Shown here piece by piece: positions 1 to 8,875 of a DNA stretch of 64,000 nt. Position 1 is the stretch's first letter, and every line of letters begins with the position of its first letter. The stretch is from positions 6,338,001 to 6,402,000 of the forward strand of contig NZ_NETK01000001.1 of assembly GCF_002343915.1 (NCBI RefSeq). The letters run 5' to 3'. Position numbers and translations under genes: made by a program. Under the pieces are notes generated by a model that was not told the origin of the DNA, ran no database searches, and worked only from the letters and a program-made list of their open reading frames with translations. This stretch comes from Nannocystis exedens (GTDB taxonomy: Bacteria > Myxococcota_A > Polyangia > Nannocystales > Nannocystaceae).

Positions 1-431
1 TCGGCGGCGACTACCGCGGGTTGGTGCTCCAGGGCGACAAGTTGCTCGCGCTCGGGATGCCGGGGGATCTCCACGAGATCGACCTCGCGACCGGCGATCG
101 CCGCCTCGTCACGAGCGAGACGAGAAACGTCGGCGAGGGGCCGCCCGCCGACTATCAGTACCTCGCCGTCTCGAGCACCGGCACGCTCCTCGCCTCGGGC
201 GACAGCGTCGACTCCTTCGCGGACGCGACCCGCGCGATGACCGAGATCGATCCCGCCTCCGGCGATCGCAAGCTCCGCTGGGCTTACCGCGGACCCGCGA
301 CATCGTCGCCCCGGATGACGTGGATCGCGCCGCACCCGGAGCTCCCGGGGATCTACATCGCGGTCGAGGAAGGTCAGTCCCTCGTGCTCTACGAGCCCGC
401 GAGCGGCAACACGAACCTCCTGTCGCACTGA
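1..431 (+). CDS. C-terminal part of a beta-propeller-like protein (truncated by window edge)
   Basis: The reading frame is open back to the first bases of the window and stops at 431, so only about the last 143 residues are present. They alternate short strands with turns around Asp-Gly and Ser-Gly pairs (for example LATGDRRLV and DPASGDRKLRWAY), the pattern of WD40/YVTN-type beta-propeller blades. Such domains usually bind protein partners or act as structural platforms. No signal peptide or catalytic motif can be judged because the N-terminus is missing. The next gene in the same direction begins 284 bp downstream. The function is unknown. Confidence 0.6.
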   Translation, partial: GGDYRGLVLQGDKLLALGMPGDLHEIDLATGDRRLVTSETRNVGEGPPADYQYLAVSSTGTLLASGDSVDSFADATRAMTEIDPASGDRKLRWAYRGPATSSPRMTWIAPHPELPGIYIAVEEGQSLVLYEPASGNTNLLSH

Positions 432-715
432 CGGGGCCGCCGCCGAGGCCGCGCACGCCCGCCGGCGCTGTGTGGAGTCCAGCGCGAGCGCAGGCGGCCG
501 GGGACCTCAAGCAGTTCGGCGGCACGCGGGCTCGCGCATCCGCGCACGGCGTCGCGGACGGACGCGGCGTGACTCGGGCGTACCGCGAGCCGTCCACGCG
601 GCACGGCGACGGTCAGCGCGCGGCCCCTCTCCGCGAACCTCGCCGCCGGCACGCTGGAGCGCTCGCGGGTCCGCGTTGGCTTGCGAGCCACGCGAGGCGG
701 GTGTCAAAATGAGGC

Positions 716-1330
716 GTGACGTCTCGCTTATTTTATTTCGCCCTGTATGTCCTCGTCGCCTGCGGTCCCGAGCCGGGCAGCGACACCGATACCGCCACGG
801 ATTCCGATACGAGCGGCGCATCGACCACCGCCGCGTCGAGCACGGCGCCGACCACCGGCCCTGTCCCCGAAGGAGAGCTGTGCGGCTGCGAGGACGCCTC
901 CTGCCACACGTCGATCTGCGACGCCTTCGTCGTCGGCTGCGAATGGGAGCCCTGCGACCCCGAGCTGTGGTGGGCCGTGACCGACGAGTCGGCGCTAGGG
1001 TGTGCGGTCAAGGCCCTGCGCGACCGCAAGCCGGGCCTCGTCGAATGGTCGCGGAACTTCGGGTTCGACACCGGGACCGCCGAGAGGCTGCTCGTGCGGA
1101 TCCGCGAGGACGGCACGGTCTCGCACGTCCAGCTGTTCCCGAGCCGATGTCAGGGAGGTCCCATCACTCACTTCGCCCTCGCGGACGCCGGCTACTTCGA
1201 GGGCTGCCTCGCCGAGCCCGACGCGCTGGCCCGCTTCCTCTGCATGGATGCCGGCTTCCGCGAGCGGCTGGCCGAGTGCGGAGAGGCCCCGGCGCTCTCG
1301 TGCGAGTCGGGCCCGTCCGGGACCGAGTGA
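716..1330 (+). CDS. Small lipoprotein, Thr/Ser/Asp linker, Cys-rich domain
   Basis: A 204-residue protein starting with GTG. The N-terminus is a short hydrophobic signal ending in a lipobox LVAC with the lipidated Cys at residue 16. A low-complexity Asp/Ser/Thr linker (about residues 20-50) follows, then a compact domain with several Cys residues (CGCEDASCHTSIC) that probably form disulfides after export. This architecture is typical of surface lipoproteins in Nannocystis-like myxobacteria. No enzymatic motif is visible. Its 3' end faces the minus-strand glycosyltransferase gene at 1504, and the spacer holds two copies of the 14-bp-periodic element. The start is chosen because it places the signal peptide at the N-terminus. 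Confidence 0.7.
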   Translation: MTSRLFYFALYVLVACGPEPGSDTDTATDSDTSGASTTAASSTAPTTGPVPEGELCGCEDASCHTSICDAFVVGCEWEPCDPELWWAVTDESALGCAVKALRDRKPGLVEWSRNFGFDTGTAERLLVRIREDGTVSHVQLFPSRCQGGPITHFALADAGYFEGCLAEPDALARFLCMDAGFRERLAECGEAPALSCESGPSGTE

Positions 1331-1402
1331 GGCATCGGCGCCGGGCGAGGCGTCGCTGAAGAGGGTCGTGACGCCGCGCCTTCGTCCCCGGCGAGAAAAC
1401 GA

Positions 1403-1420
1403 CATGTCTCATGGGTCATG
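1403..1420. repeat. 14-bp-periodic CATG element, two units
   Basis: CATG-TCTCATGGGT-CATG, 73 bp after the lipoprotein stop, in the spacer between convergent genes. The two CATG cores are exactly 14 bp apart and the 18-mer can fold into an imperfect 7-bp stem with a 4-nt loop. Confidence 0.6.
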
Positions 1421-1449
1421 TGTCGGAGGCGCTCCGGGCGAATTGACGA

Positions 1450-1467
1450 CATGTCCCATGAGATCGG
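1450..1467. repeat. Degenerate CATG element
   Basis: CATG-TCCCATGAGA-TCGG; the left half matches the dispersed element and the right core has decayed. It is 47 bp from the copy at 1403, close to the stop of the glycosyltransferase gene. Confidence 0.35.
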
Positions 1468-1503
1468 TTGCCGCCTCGCTCGGGGCCAGCGGGTCGCGCG
1501 GGC

Positions 1504-3357
1504 CTACGCGCTCGCGCGCGGGCGCTTGAGGGCGATCTCGCCGAGGAACGCGAGCAGGTCGTCGGCGTGGCGGTCGAACGTGAACTCGTCGCGGGCGCGC
1601 CACACCTGCTCGCGGATCGCCTGGGTGCGGGCGGTGTCGCGCAGCTGGGCGGCGAGGTCGGCCATGTCGCGGGCGAACACGCCGACGCCGAGGCGGCGGG
1701 CCAGGCTCTGGGTGGCGACGCGGGCGCCGTCGTTGGTGCGCTGGATCATCGGCAGGCCGGCGGCCGCCAGCGTGGCGGCGCGGGCGGGGACGTTGAGGTC
1801 GTCCCAGTCGGCGCGGCCGATGTCGCCGTCGTTGCCGCTGGCGAAGAAGTGCAGCCAGCCGGCGTCGTAGCGCGAGAACTCCTCGACCCATCGCCGCTGG
1901 TCGACGTGGGCGTGCAGGTGCAGGTGCCGCGGCGCGACCGCCCGGGCGCTGTCGATCCACCCGCGCCACTGGCCGTGGGTGAAGTCGCCGTAGAAGTGGA
2001 GGTGCACGTCCTCGGCCGCCAGCTCGGCGACGTTGTGCGGGTGGAGGCCGATCGGCCGCCCGGGCACGACGGTGTGGATCGAGCCGTCGGCCTGCGACAG
2101 CCGCGGCGACGGCTCGCCGGCGAACCACTCGCGCCGCGGCAGGTCGCCGTCGACCACCAGCGAGGGGATCGACGCGGCGCTGGCGGGCAGCACGGTGGCG
2201 AACCACTCGCGCATCTCCGGGCTCGAGTACACGAGCCCGTCGGCGCGGGTGTGCAGGTCCATCAGCGCCTGCCAGGTGCCCTTCTCGCGGCAGATGAACG
2301 GCCCCTCCTTGAAGTGCCAGACGAACGGCACGCCGGTGTTCGCGGCCAGGACCTCGCGGGCGAACGGGACCGCCTGCCAGTTGAGGAGGGCGTAGATGAC
2401 GTCGGGCCGCAGGGCGCGGATCAGCGTCCGCCAGTCGTCGCGCGGCAGGTCGCGCACGTGGCCGAACGGCAGCGGGCCGACCGTGTTGTACCAGTGCGGG
2501 TCCTCCATCCACAGCCCGTAGAGCGAGTGGCCGCGCTCCTCCAGCGCGAGCACGCGGTCGGCGTTGTAGGCCAGCTCGCCGACCAGGAGGATCGTCAGGC
2601 CGTCGCGGGTCCGCGGGGTCGACGGCCGCTCGCGCGCGCGGCGGTAGAGCTCGACCTCGTCGATCTCGTTGCCGACGCTGCTGTGAAACCGCAGCGGGTG
2701 CTTCACCGCGAACCGCTGACGAAACGCGTTGATGCCGCCCAGCGGCTCGCGCAGGAGCTTGTGCAATTGACCGGGGTGGTCGACCCATTCGCAGGTGACG
2801 CGCCCGGTCGCGACCGCCGGACCGCCGGCGAGCAGGCGGTCCCACAGCATGCGGCCGAGGTCGTCGGTGACGAGCTCGGCGCGTTCGAGCCAGCGGGCGT
2901 CGGTGCGGCGGTGCATCACCTGCACGAGCTGCAACGAATGCCCGGCGACGGCGCCGTCGGCCCGGCGATTGTAGTGATGGCGGACCCCCGAATAGGCCAG
3001 CGCCGCGGCCGGCTCGGCGTCGAGCCGGGCGGCGAGCGAGCCGAGGTGGTCGGGCCAATAGCGGTCGTCGGACGGGAGGTAGGCGATCCGCGGCGCGCGG
3101 GCGCGGGCCAGCCCGACGTTGAGGGCCGCGCCGAGCCCGACGTTGCGCGCCAGTCGCTCGTAGCGGATCCGCGGATCGGCGAGGAAGGGCGCGACCACGG
3201 CCTCGGTGTCGTCCGGGGAGCCGTCGTCGACGACGATCAGCTCCCAGTCGCTCCGCTGCTGTGCCAGCAGGCTGCCGAGCGCGGCCGGGATGAAGCACGC
3301 CTGGCCGTAGGTCGGCATGAGCACGGAGATCCCGGGCTCGCAGGTGTCGATGGTCAT
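1504..3357 (-). CDS. Two-part glycosyltransferase: GT2 N-domain fused to GT-B-like C-domain
   Basis: 617 residues. Residues 8-120 form a GT2 (GT-A fold) core with ISVLMPTYGQ, the nucleotide-binding VVDDGSPDD and the metal-binding LPSDDRYW. After about residue 275 a second domain begins (LTILLVGELAYNADRVL) and runs to the end with GT-B/GT4-like features: an N-lobe with RPDVIYALLNW, a VVPGRPIGLHPHN segment, and a C-lobe ending in glycosyltransferase-style NVPARAATLAAAGLPMIQ. Such fusions add sugars in polysaccharide, O-antigen or protein glycosylation; the acceptor cannot be told from sequence. The start ATG is preceded by GGGAGG. A DUF2795 gene lies 31 bp upstream in the same direction. Confidence 0.8.
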   Translation of the reverse strand: MTIDTCEPGISVLMPTYGQACFIPAALGSLLAQQRSDWELIVVDDGSPDDTEAVVAPFLADPRIRYERLARNVGLGAALNVGLARARAPRIAYLPSDDRYWPDHLGSLAARLDAEPAAALAYSGVRHHYNRRADGAVAGHSLQLVQVMHRRTDARWLERAELVTDDLGRMLWDRLLAGGPAVATGRVTCEWVDHPGQLHKLLREPLGGINAFRQRFAVKHPLRFHSSVGNEIDEVELYRRARERPSTPRTRDGLTILLVGELAYNADRVLALEERGHSLYGLWMEDPHWYNTVGPLPFGHVRDLPRDDWRTLIRALRPDVIYALLNWQAVPFAREVLAANTGVPFVWHFKEGPFICREKGTWQALMDLHTRADGLVYSSPEMREWFATVLPASAASIPSLVVDGDLPRREWFAGEPSPRLSQADGSIHTVVPGRPIGLHPHNVAELAAEDVHLHFYGDFTHGQWRGWIDSARAVAPRHLHLHAHVDQRRWVEEFSRYDAGWLHFFASGNDGDIGRADWDDLNVPARAATLAAAGLPMIQRTNDGARVATQSLARRLGVGVFARDMADLAAQLRDTARTQAIREQVWRARDEFTFDRHADDLLAFLGEIALKRPRASA

Positions 3358-3388
3358 GGGCCCTCCCGGTCTCCGGCGGATCGATCGC

Positions 3389-3712
3389 TCAGCGCTTCTT
3401 GCCCCCGCGGCCGCCGCCGCGCTCCGACGCCTCGCCCTGCTGCTCCTCGCCCTCGCGCTCCTCGTCGCGCGACCGCTCGCGCTCCTCGTTACCCCCGGAG
3501 CGCGAGCGGTCGTCGGACTCGTCGGTCTGGCCCATGGCCCGGGTGACGTCGCGCATGCTGCGATACTCCTGATCGGGCATCGACTCCATCTGGCGCAGCA
3601 CCGCCTCGTCGGCGTTGTTGTCGCGGGCGTAGCGGATCAGCTCCTTCTTGCCGACCGGGAAGTCGATGCCGCGGAGCTGATGCGTCAATTCAATGGGGGA
3701 AGCCTTGGTCAT
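3389..3712 (-). CDS. DUF2795 domain protein with charged tail
   Basis: 107 residues. Residues 5-62 match the DUF2795 family (PIELTHQLRGIDFP, KKELIRYARDN, LRQMESMPDQEYRSMRDV), a small helical domain common in GC-rich bacteria and possibly nucleic-acid associated; its role is unproven. The C-terminal 40 residues are almost all Arg, Glu, Gly and Ser and probably disordered. GGAGA lies 8 nt before the start. The gene is upstream of the glycosyltransferase and probably cotranscribed with it. Confidence 0.8.
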   Translation of the reverse strand: MTKASPIELTHQLRGIDFPVGKKELIRYARDNNADEAVLRQMESMPDQEYRSMRDVTRAMGQTDESDDRSRSGGNEERERSRDEEREGEEQQGEASERGGGRGGKKR

Positions 3713-4046
3713 GATTCGTCTCCAGCGCGGTTTGGTAGCACCCGCGTCCGGGCCGTCAAGCAGGGGGCGCGCGTCGATTCGGCCCGCGTGCGCGCCGATG
3801 ATTCACCGCACCGCGCCGGGCCGCCGTCGTTCGCCCTCCGCGCATTGTCTGGGAAATACCCGCGAGCCGCGACGCGGCGCGGTCGCGTCGACCGGCGGTT
3901 GCGAGGTGCCGCGCACGCGCTTGCCCGGGCCGGCGGCGGGGGCATGCTTGCCCGCCGACGGCCCCGCGCGATTCGGCCGTCGCGGCTCGCCCGTCGCAGC
4001 TCCAGGGAATTTCCTTGCCCATGCAATCTCATCCGCCGACATTCGT
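3713..4046. other. Intergenic spacer, no gene seen
   Basis: This 334-bp spacer separates the divergent DUF2795 and glycosyltransferase genes and should hold both promoters. I see no convincing small gene, repeat or operator in it. Confidence 0.5.
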
Positions 4047-4886
4047 ATGCCGACCCTCGACGTCCTGATCCCGACCTGCGATCGCCCGGCCGCGCTGGCC
4101 GTCACGCTGACCAGCCTGTGCGCCCAGACGTTGACCTCGCCCGGCGGGAGGCCGTTTCGCGTGGTCGTGTCGGACCAGGGCGACACGCCGGCGACCGAGG
4201 CCGGCGAGCTGCGCGCCGCGGTGCGGGTGCTGCGGGCCCACGGCCACGAGGTCGAGCTGCACCGCCACCTGCCCCGCCGCGGCCTGGCCGAGCAGCGCCA
4301 CTACCTGCTGGCGCAGGCGCGCGCCGAGCAGCTGCTGTGCCTGGACGACGACCTGCTGCTCGAGCCGTGGGTGGTCGCGCAGATGACCGGGGCCCTCGCG
4401 CGCGAGGGCTGCGGCTTCGTCGGCAGCGCGGTCATCGGCCTCAGCCTGATCGACTCGGTGCGCCCGCACCAGCAGCGGGTCGAGTGGTGGCCGGGCCGCG
4501 TCGAGCCCGAGCGGGTCGAGCCCGGCAGCGCCGCGTGGCTGCGCCACGAGCTGCACAACGCGGCCAACCTGTGGCACGTGCAGCGCGCGCTCGGGCTCGG
4601 GCCGGCGGACACGCGCTGCTACAAAATCGCGTGGGTCGGCGGCTGCGTGCTCTACGACGCGGCCAAGCTGCGCGCGGTCGGCGGCTTCGGCTTCTGGACC
4701 GAGCTGCCGCGCGAGCACTGCGGCGAGGACGTGCTGGCCCAGCTGCGGGTGATGGCCCGCTTCGGCGGCTGTGGGTTGATGCCGAGCGGCGTGTACCATC
4801 TCGAGCTGCCGACGACCGTCCCCAACCGCGAGGTCGACGCGCCGCGGGTCCTCCCGGTCGAGCCCGCTGCCCCGCACGTGCCTTGA
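4047..4886 (+). CDS. Glycosyltransferase family 2 / GT-A protein
   Basis: 279 residues. The N-terminus LDVLIPTCDRP is the usual GT2 opening strand, followed by VVVSDQGDTPAT and the DxD-type metal site in LLCLDDDLLLEPW (about residue 105-115). A later KIAWVGGCVLYDAAKLRAVGGF segment matches the GT-A acceptor-side region. It probably moves a sugar from a nucleotide donor onto an unknown acceptor. The frame is open further upstream, but the ATG at 4047 puts the first beta strand at the N-terminus and is preferred. It is divergent from the fused glycosyltransferase, so this may be a small glycosylation locus. Confidence 0.8.
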   Translation: MPTLDVLIPTCDRPAALAVTLTSLCAQTLTSPGGRPFRVVVSDQGDTPATEAGELRAAVRVLRAHGHEVELHRHLPRRGLAEQRHYLLAQARAEQLLCLDDDLLLEPWVVAQMTGALAREGCGFVGSAVIGLSLIDSVRPHQQRVEWWPGRVEPERVEPGSAAWLRHELHNAANLWHVQRALGLGPADTRCYKIAWVGGCVLYDAAKLRAVGGFGFWTELPREHCGEDVLAQLRVMARFGGCGLMPSGVYHLELPTTVPNREVDAPRVLPVEPAAPHVP

Positions 4887-4976
4887 TTCGCGTCTTCGGC
4901 TGCGCCGCCGGCGGCGCCGCCCGCCGGGGTGCGCTCGCGCTCGCCCGCCGCGCTTGCGGGGCTGACGGCCTCGTCT

Positions 4977-4982
4977 TAGCCT
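4977..4982 (+). promoter_or_regulatory. -10 element of a possible leaderless leader ORF
   Basis: TAGCCT, 9 nt before the ATG at 4992, in the only spacer upstream of the histidine kinase gene. Confidence 0.35.
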
Positions 4983-4991
4983 GCTGGCCTC

Positions 4992-5072
4992 ATGATCTCC
5001 GCGCCGCGAGCTGACTCCAACCGACGGGCACCCGGCCCGACCTGCTCGCGGGCGGCGCGCGCGAGTCGATGA
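4992..5072 (+). CDS. Possible 26-codon leader peptide coupled to the histidine kinase
   Basis: An ATG close behind a TAGCCT hexamer opens a 26-codon frame (beginning MISAPRADSN). Its TGA at 5070-5072 overlaps the ATG of the histidine kinase at 5069 in an ATGA arrangement. The kinase start has no clear Shine-Dalgarno of its own, so reinitiation after this leader would explain how it is translated. The peptide has no recognisable domain. The alternative is that the ATG is chance and the kinase is read from its own start. Confidence 0.3.
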   Translation: MISAPRADSNRRAPGPTCSRAARASR

Positions 5073-8000
5073 TGACGCGCGACGACGACGAGCTCGCGCG
5101 AGAGCGCGAACGGCTGCAGATCACCCTCGCCAGCATCGGCGACGCCGTCATCAGCACCGACGTCGACGGCCGCGTCACCTACCTCAACCCGGTCGCCGAG
5201 ACGCTGACCGGCTGGTCGACGAGCGAGGCGGTCGGGCGCCCGCTGACCGAGGTGTTCCACATCGTCCACGAGCGCACGCGCCAGACGGTCGAGAACCCGG
5301 CGCTGAGGGCCCTGCGCGACGGGGTCGTGGTCGGCCTGGCGAATCACACCTGCCTGATCGCCCGCGACGGCAGCGAGCGCCCGATCGACGACAGCGCCGC
5401 GCCGATCCGCGACGGCGAGGGCCGGGCGGTGGGGGCCGTCCTCGTGTTCCGCGACGTCAGCGAGCGCCGGCGGGCCGAGGAGGCGCAAGCGCGCCTGGCG
5501 GCGATCGTCGCGTCCTCGGAGGACGCGATCGTCAGCAAGACGCTCGACACCATCATCCGCACCTGGAACGCCGGCGCCGAGCGGCTGTTCGGCTACACCG
5601 CCGCCGAGGCGGTGGGCCGATCGATCACGATGATCATCCCGCCCGAGCGGCTCGACGAGGAGCGGCAGATCATCGCCCGGCTGGTCCGCGGCGAGCGTGT
5701 CGAGTGGTTCGAGACCGTGCGCGTGGCCAAGGACGGCCGCCGGCTGGACATCTCGCTCACGGTCTCGCCGCTGCACGACAGCGAGGGCCAGGTCGTCGGC
5801 GCGTCGAAGATCGCCCGCGACATCACGGCGCAGAAGCAGGCGCAGGCGGCGCTGCGGGCCAGCGAGGGGCGGCACCGCTTCCTCGCCGAGCTCGCGGCCG
5901 CGACCCAGGCGCAGACGGAGCCCGAAGAGGTCCTGGCCGTCACGGCGCGCCTGCTCGCCGAGCACCTCGACGTCGACCGCTGCGCCTACGCCGAGGTCGA
6001 GGACGAGGCGACGTTCGTGATCACCGGCGACCACTCGCGCGGCGTGCCCAGCATCGTCGGCCGCTGGCCGGTGGGCTCGTTCGGCCCGGCGCTCACGGCG
6101 GCGATGGAGGCCCACGAGCCGTTCGTGGTCGAGGACGTCGACGCCGACCCGCGCCTCGACGAGGCCCAGCGCCCGGCCTACCGGGCCACGCAGATCCAGG
6201 CGGTCGTCTGCGTGCCGTTGCACAAGCACGGAAAATTCATTGCGGCGATGGCGGCCCACAGCAAGACGCCGCGGCGCTGGCGCCCCGACGAGGTGACGCT
6301 GGTGCGCACGGTGGCCGACCGCTGCTGGGAGGCGCTCGAGCGGACCCGCGCGGACCGGCGCCTGCGCGACAGCGAGGCCCGCTACCGGGCCATCGTCGAG
6401 GCCACGCCGGAGTGCGTCAAGCTGGTCGCGCCCGACGGCACGGTGCTGCAGATGAACTCGGCCGGGCTGGGCATCATCGAGGCCGACGAGGACGCGGTGC
6501 TCGGCCAGTCCGTCTTCGGCATCGTCGCCCCGGAGGACCGCGCGGCCTTCCGCGCCTTCCACGAACGCGTGTGCCGCGGCGAGCGGGGCAACCTTGCGTT
6601 CGACGTGGTCGGCCTGCGCGGCACCCGGCGGCACATGGAGAGCACCGCGGTGCCGCTGCCGGCGCCGGGCGGCGGCTGGAACCACCTCGCCGTCAGCCGC
6701 GACGTCACGGAGCGCGCCGTCGCCGAGCGGGCGCTGGCCGACAGCCGCGCGCGCCTCGACTTCGCGGTCCGCCTGTCGGGCGTCGGCTTCTGGTACTGCG
6801 ACCTGCCGTTCGACGAGCTGCAGTGGGACGCGCGGGTCAAGGAGCACTTCTGGCTGCCGCCGTCGGCGCGCGTCACCATCGACACGTTCTACGAGCGGAT
6901 GCACCCCGAGGACCGCGAGCGCACGCGCACGATGATCGACGCGTCGATCCGCGAGCTCGCGCCGTACGACACCGTCTATCGCACGGTCGACCCCGAGTCC
7001 GGCGCGATCAAGTGGATCCGCGCGGTCGGCGGGGCGGTCTGCGCCGCTGACGGCACGCCGATCCGCTTCGACGGGGTGACCGTCGACATCACCGAGGACA
7101 AGCGCGACGAGCAGCGCCTGTCGCAGGCGCTCGAGCGCGAGCGCGAGCAGGCCCACATGCTCCGGCAGGTCGCCGACGCGTCGCTCGCCATCCACTCGGC
7201 GCAGTCGCTCGAGAGCGTGCTGGCGATCGTCGCCGAGGAGGCGCGGCGGATCATCGGCGCCGGTCATGCCTGCTCGAGCCTGACCGGCGCCGACGACTCG
7301 ACCGGCCCGCTGGCGGTGACGACCACCGGCGACGGTGTGCGCCGCGAGTACGGCGCGCCCGCGGGCGTCGAGGTGCTGGTCGACCTCGTGTGCCGCAGCC
7401 AGCGCCCGCTGCGCCTGGCCGGCGAGGGCCGGGCGAACCGCAGCGACGGCCGCGGCGCCCCGCGTCGCTGGCTGGCCGCGCCGTTCGTCGACCGCCAGGG
7501 CGAGAACCTCGGCCTCGTGCAGCTGTGGGACGAGGCCGACGGCGGGTTCGGCGACAGCGACGAGGTCATGCTGGTCCAGCTGGCGCACATCACCTCGGTG
7601 GCGATCGAGAACGCCCGCCTCAACGCGGCGCTGCGCGAGCAGGACCGGCGCAAGGACGAGTTCCTGGCGCTGCTGGCCCACGAGCTGCGCAACCCGCTGG
7701 CGCCGATCCGCAACGGCCTCGAGGCGCTGCGGCTGTCGGACGACCCGGCGATCCAGGAGCACGCGCAGGCGGTGATGGACCGCCAGCTCGGCCACATGGT
7801 CCGGCTCATCGACGACCTGCTCGACATCTCGCGGATCAGCCGCAACAAGATGGAGCTGCGCCGGGCGCGGGTCGTGCTCGCCGACGTGGTGAACAACGCG
7901 ATCGAGACGGCGCGCCCGTTCATCGACGCGGCCCGGCACACGCTCGAGGTCTCGTTGCCGCCGCGGCCGGTGGTCCTCGACGCCGACCTGACCCGGCTGG

Positions 8001-8737
8001 CGCAGGTGTTCAGCAACCTGCTGACCAACAGCGCCAAGTACACGCCGCCCGGCGGGCACATCCGCCTGACCGCGGAGCGCTCGAACGGCGAGGTGAGCGT
8101 GGTGGTCCGCGACGACGGGATCGGGATCCCGCGGGCGGCGCTGACCAGCATCTTCGACATGTTCTCGCAGATCGATCGCTCGATCGAGCGCTCGAACGGC
8201 GGCCTCGGGATCGGGCTGGCGCTGGTCAAGGGGCTGGTCGAGATGCACGGCGGGACGGTCACCTGCGACAGCGCGGGCCCGGGTATGGGCAGCGCGTTCA
8301 CGGTGACGCTGCCGGTGATCGAGCCGCAGCCGCCGACCGCGAGCTCCGGCGGCCCGAACGGCGAGCGCGACAGCAGCGGCGGCCGGCGCGTCCTGGTCGT
8401 CGACGACAACGAGGACTCGGCGCTGACGATGGCGATGATGCTGCGGCTGCTCGGGCACCGGGTCGAGATGGCCCACGACGGGGTGGCCGCGGTGGCGGCG
8501 GCCGAGTCGTTCCGGCCCGAGCTCATCCTCATGGACATGGGGATGCCGCGGCTCAACGGCTACGACGCGACCCGCCAGATCCGCCAGCAGCCGTGGGGCG
8601 CCGCGATGCGCATCGTCGCCCTCACCGGTTGGGGCCAGGAGAGCGACCGGGCCCGCTCGAAGGAAGCCGGCTGCGACCAGCACCTGGTCAAACCAGTGCC
8701 GCTGGCCGAGCTCAAGAAGCTGATGGCGAGCATGTAA
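5069..8737 (+). CDS. Hybrid sensor histidine kinase (PAS-PAS-GAF-PAS-PAS-GAF-HisKA-HATPase-REC)
   Basis: 1,222 residues with no transmembrane segment, so probably a cytosolic sensor. Domains in order: PAS (about 15-125), PAS (135-255), GAF (270-435), PAS (440-560), PAS (565-690), GAF (715-855), HisKA, HATPase and a receiver domain (1110-1222). The phospho-accepting His is H871 in LLAHELRNPL. The ATPase N-box is FSNLLTNSAKYTPP and the G-boxes are RDDGIGIP and GLGIGLALVKG. The receiver has LVVDDNEDS, the phospho-Asp D1156 in ILMDMGMP, and Lys in HLVKPV. Six sensor modules imply several inputs. No DNA-binding output is fused, so signal must leave through the receiver. No response-regulator gene is adjacent. 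The start overlaps the stop of the short leader frame at 4992. Confidence 0.93.
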   Translation: MMTRDDDELARERERLQITLASIGDAVISTDVDGRVTYLNPVAETLTGWSTSEAVGRPLTEVFHIVHERTRQTVENPALRALRDGVVVGLANHTCLIARDGSERPIDDSAAPIRDGEGRAVGAVLVFRDVSERRRAEEAQARLAAIVASSEDAIVSKTLDTIIRTWNAGAERLFGYTAAEAVGRSITMIIPPERLDEERQIIARLVRGERVEWFETVRVAKDGRRLDISLTVSPLHDSEGQVVGASKIARDITAQKQAQAALRASEGRHRFLAELAAATQAQTEPEEVLAVTARLLAEHLDVDRCAYAEVEDEATFVITGDHSRGVPSIVGRWPVGSFGPALTAAMEAHEPFVVEDVDADPRLDEAQRPAYRATQIQAVVCVPLHKHGKFIAAMAAHSKTPRRWRPDEVTLVRTVADRCWEALERTRADRRLRDSEARYRAIVEATPECVKLVAPDGTVLQMNSAGLGIIEADEDAVLGQSVFGIVAPEDRAAFRAFHERVCRGERGNLAFDVVGLRGTRRHMESTAVPLPAPGGGWNHLAVSRDVTERAVAERALADSRARLDFAVRLSGVGFWYCDLPFDELQWDARVKEHFWLPPSARVTIDTFYERMHPEDRERTRTMIDASIRELAPYDTVYRTVDPESGAIKWIRAVGGAVCAADGTPIRFDGVTVDITEDKRDEQRLSQALEREREQAHMLRQVADASLAIHSAQSLESVLAIVAEEARRIIGAGHACSSLTGADDSTGPLAVTTTGDGVRREYGAPAGVEVLVDLVCRSQRPLRLAGEGRANRSDGRGAPRRWLAAPFVDRQGENLGLVQLWDEADGGFGDSDEVMLVQLAHITSVAIENARLNAALREQDRRKDEFLALLAHELRNPLAPIRNGLEALRLSDDPAIQEHAQAVMDRQLGHMVRLIDDLLDISRISRNKMELRRARVVLADVVNNAIETARPFIDAARHTLEVSLPPRPVVLDADLTRLAQVFSNLLTNSAKYTPPGGHIRLTAERSNGEVSVVVRDDGIGIPRAALTSIFDMFSQIDRSIERSNGGLGIGLALVKGLVEMHGGTVTCDSAGPGMGSAFTVTLPVIEPQPPTASSGGPNGERDSSGGRRVLVVDDNEDSALTMAMMLRLLGHRVEMAHDGVAAVAAAESFRPELILMDMGMPRLNGYDATRQIRQQPWGAAMRIVALTGWGQESDRARSKEAGCDQHLVKPVPLAELKKLMASM

Positions 8738-8875
8738 ACGATCGCCGCGCGCGGCGGCAGTGCGCGGGCTCCGCCGTGGAAGCGGGGCGTGCCGCGGCGG
8801 GCTGGGCCGCGGCGGGCCGGTGGCGAGCGGGCGCCTGCTGGCGCGGCGACGGGCCTCGGCCACGAGAACGGTGGG

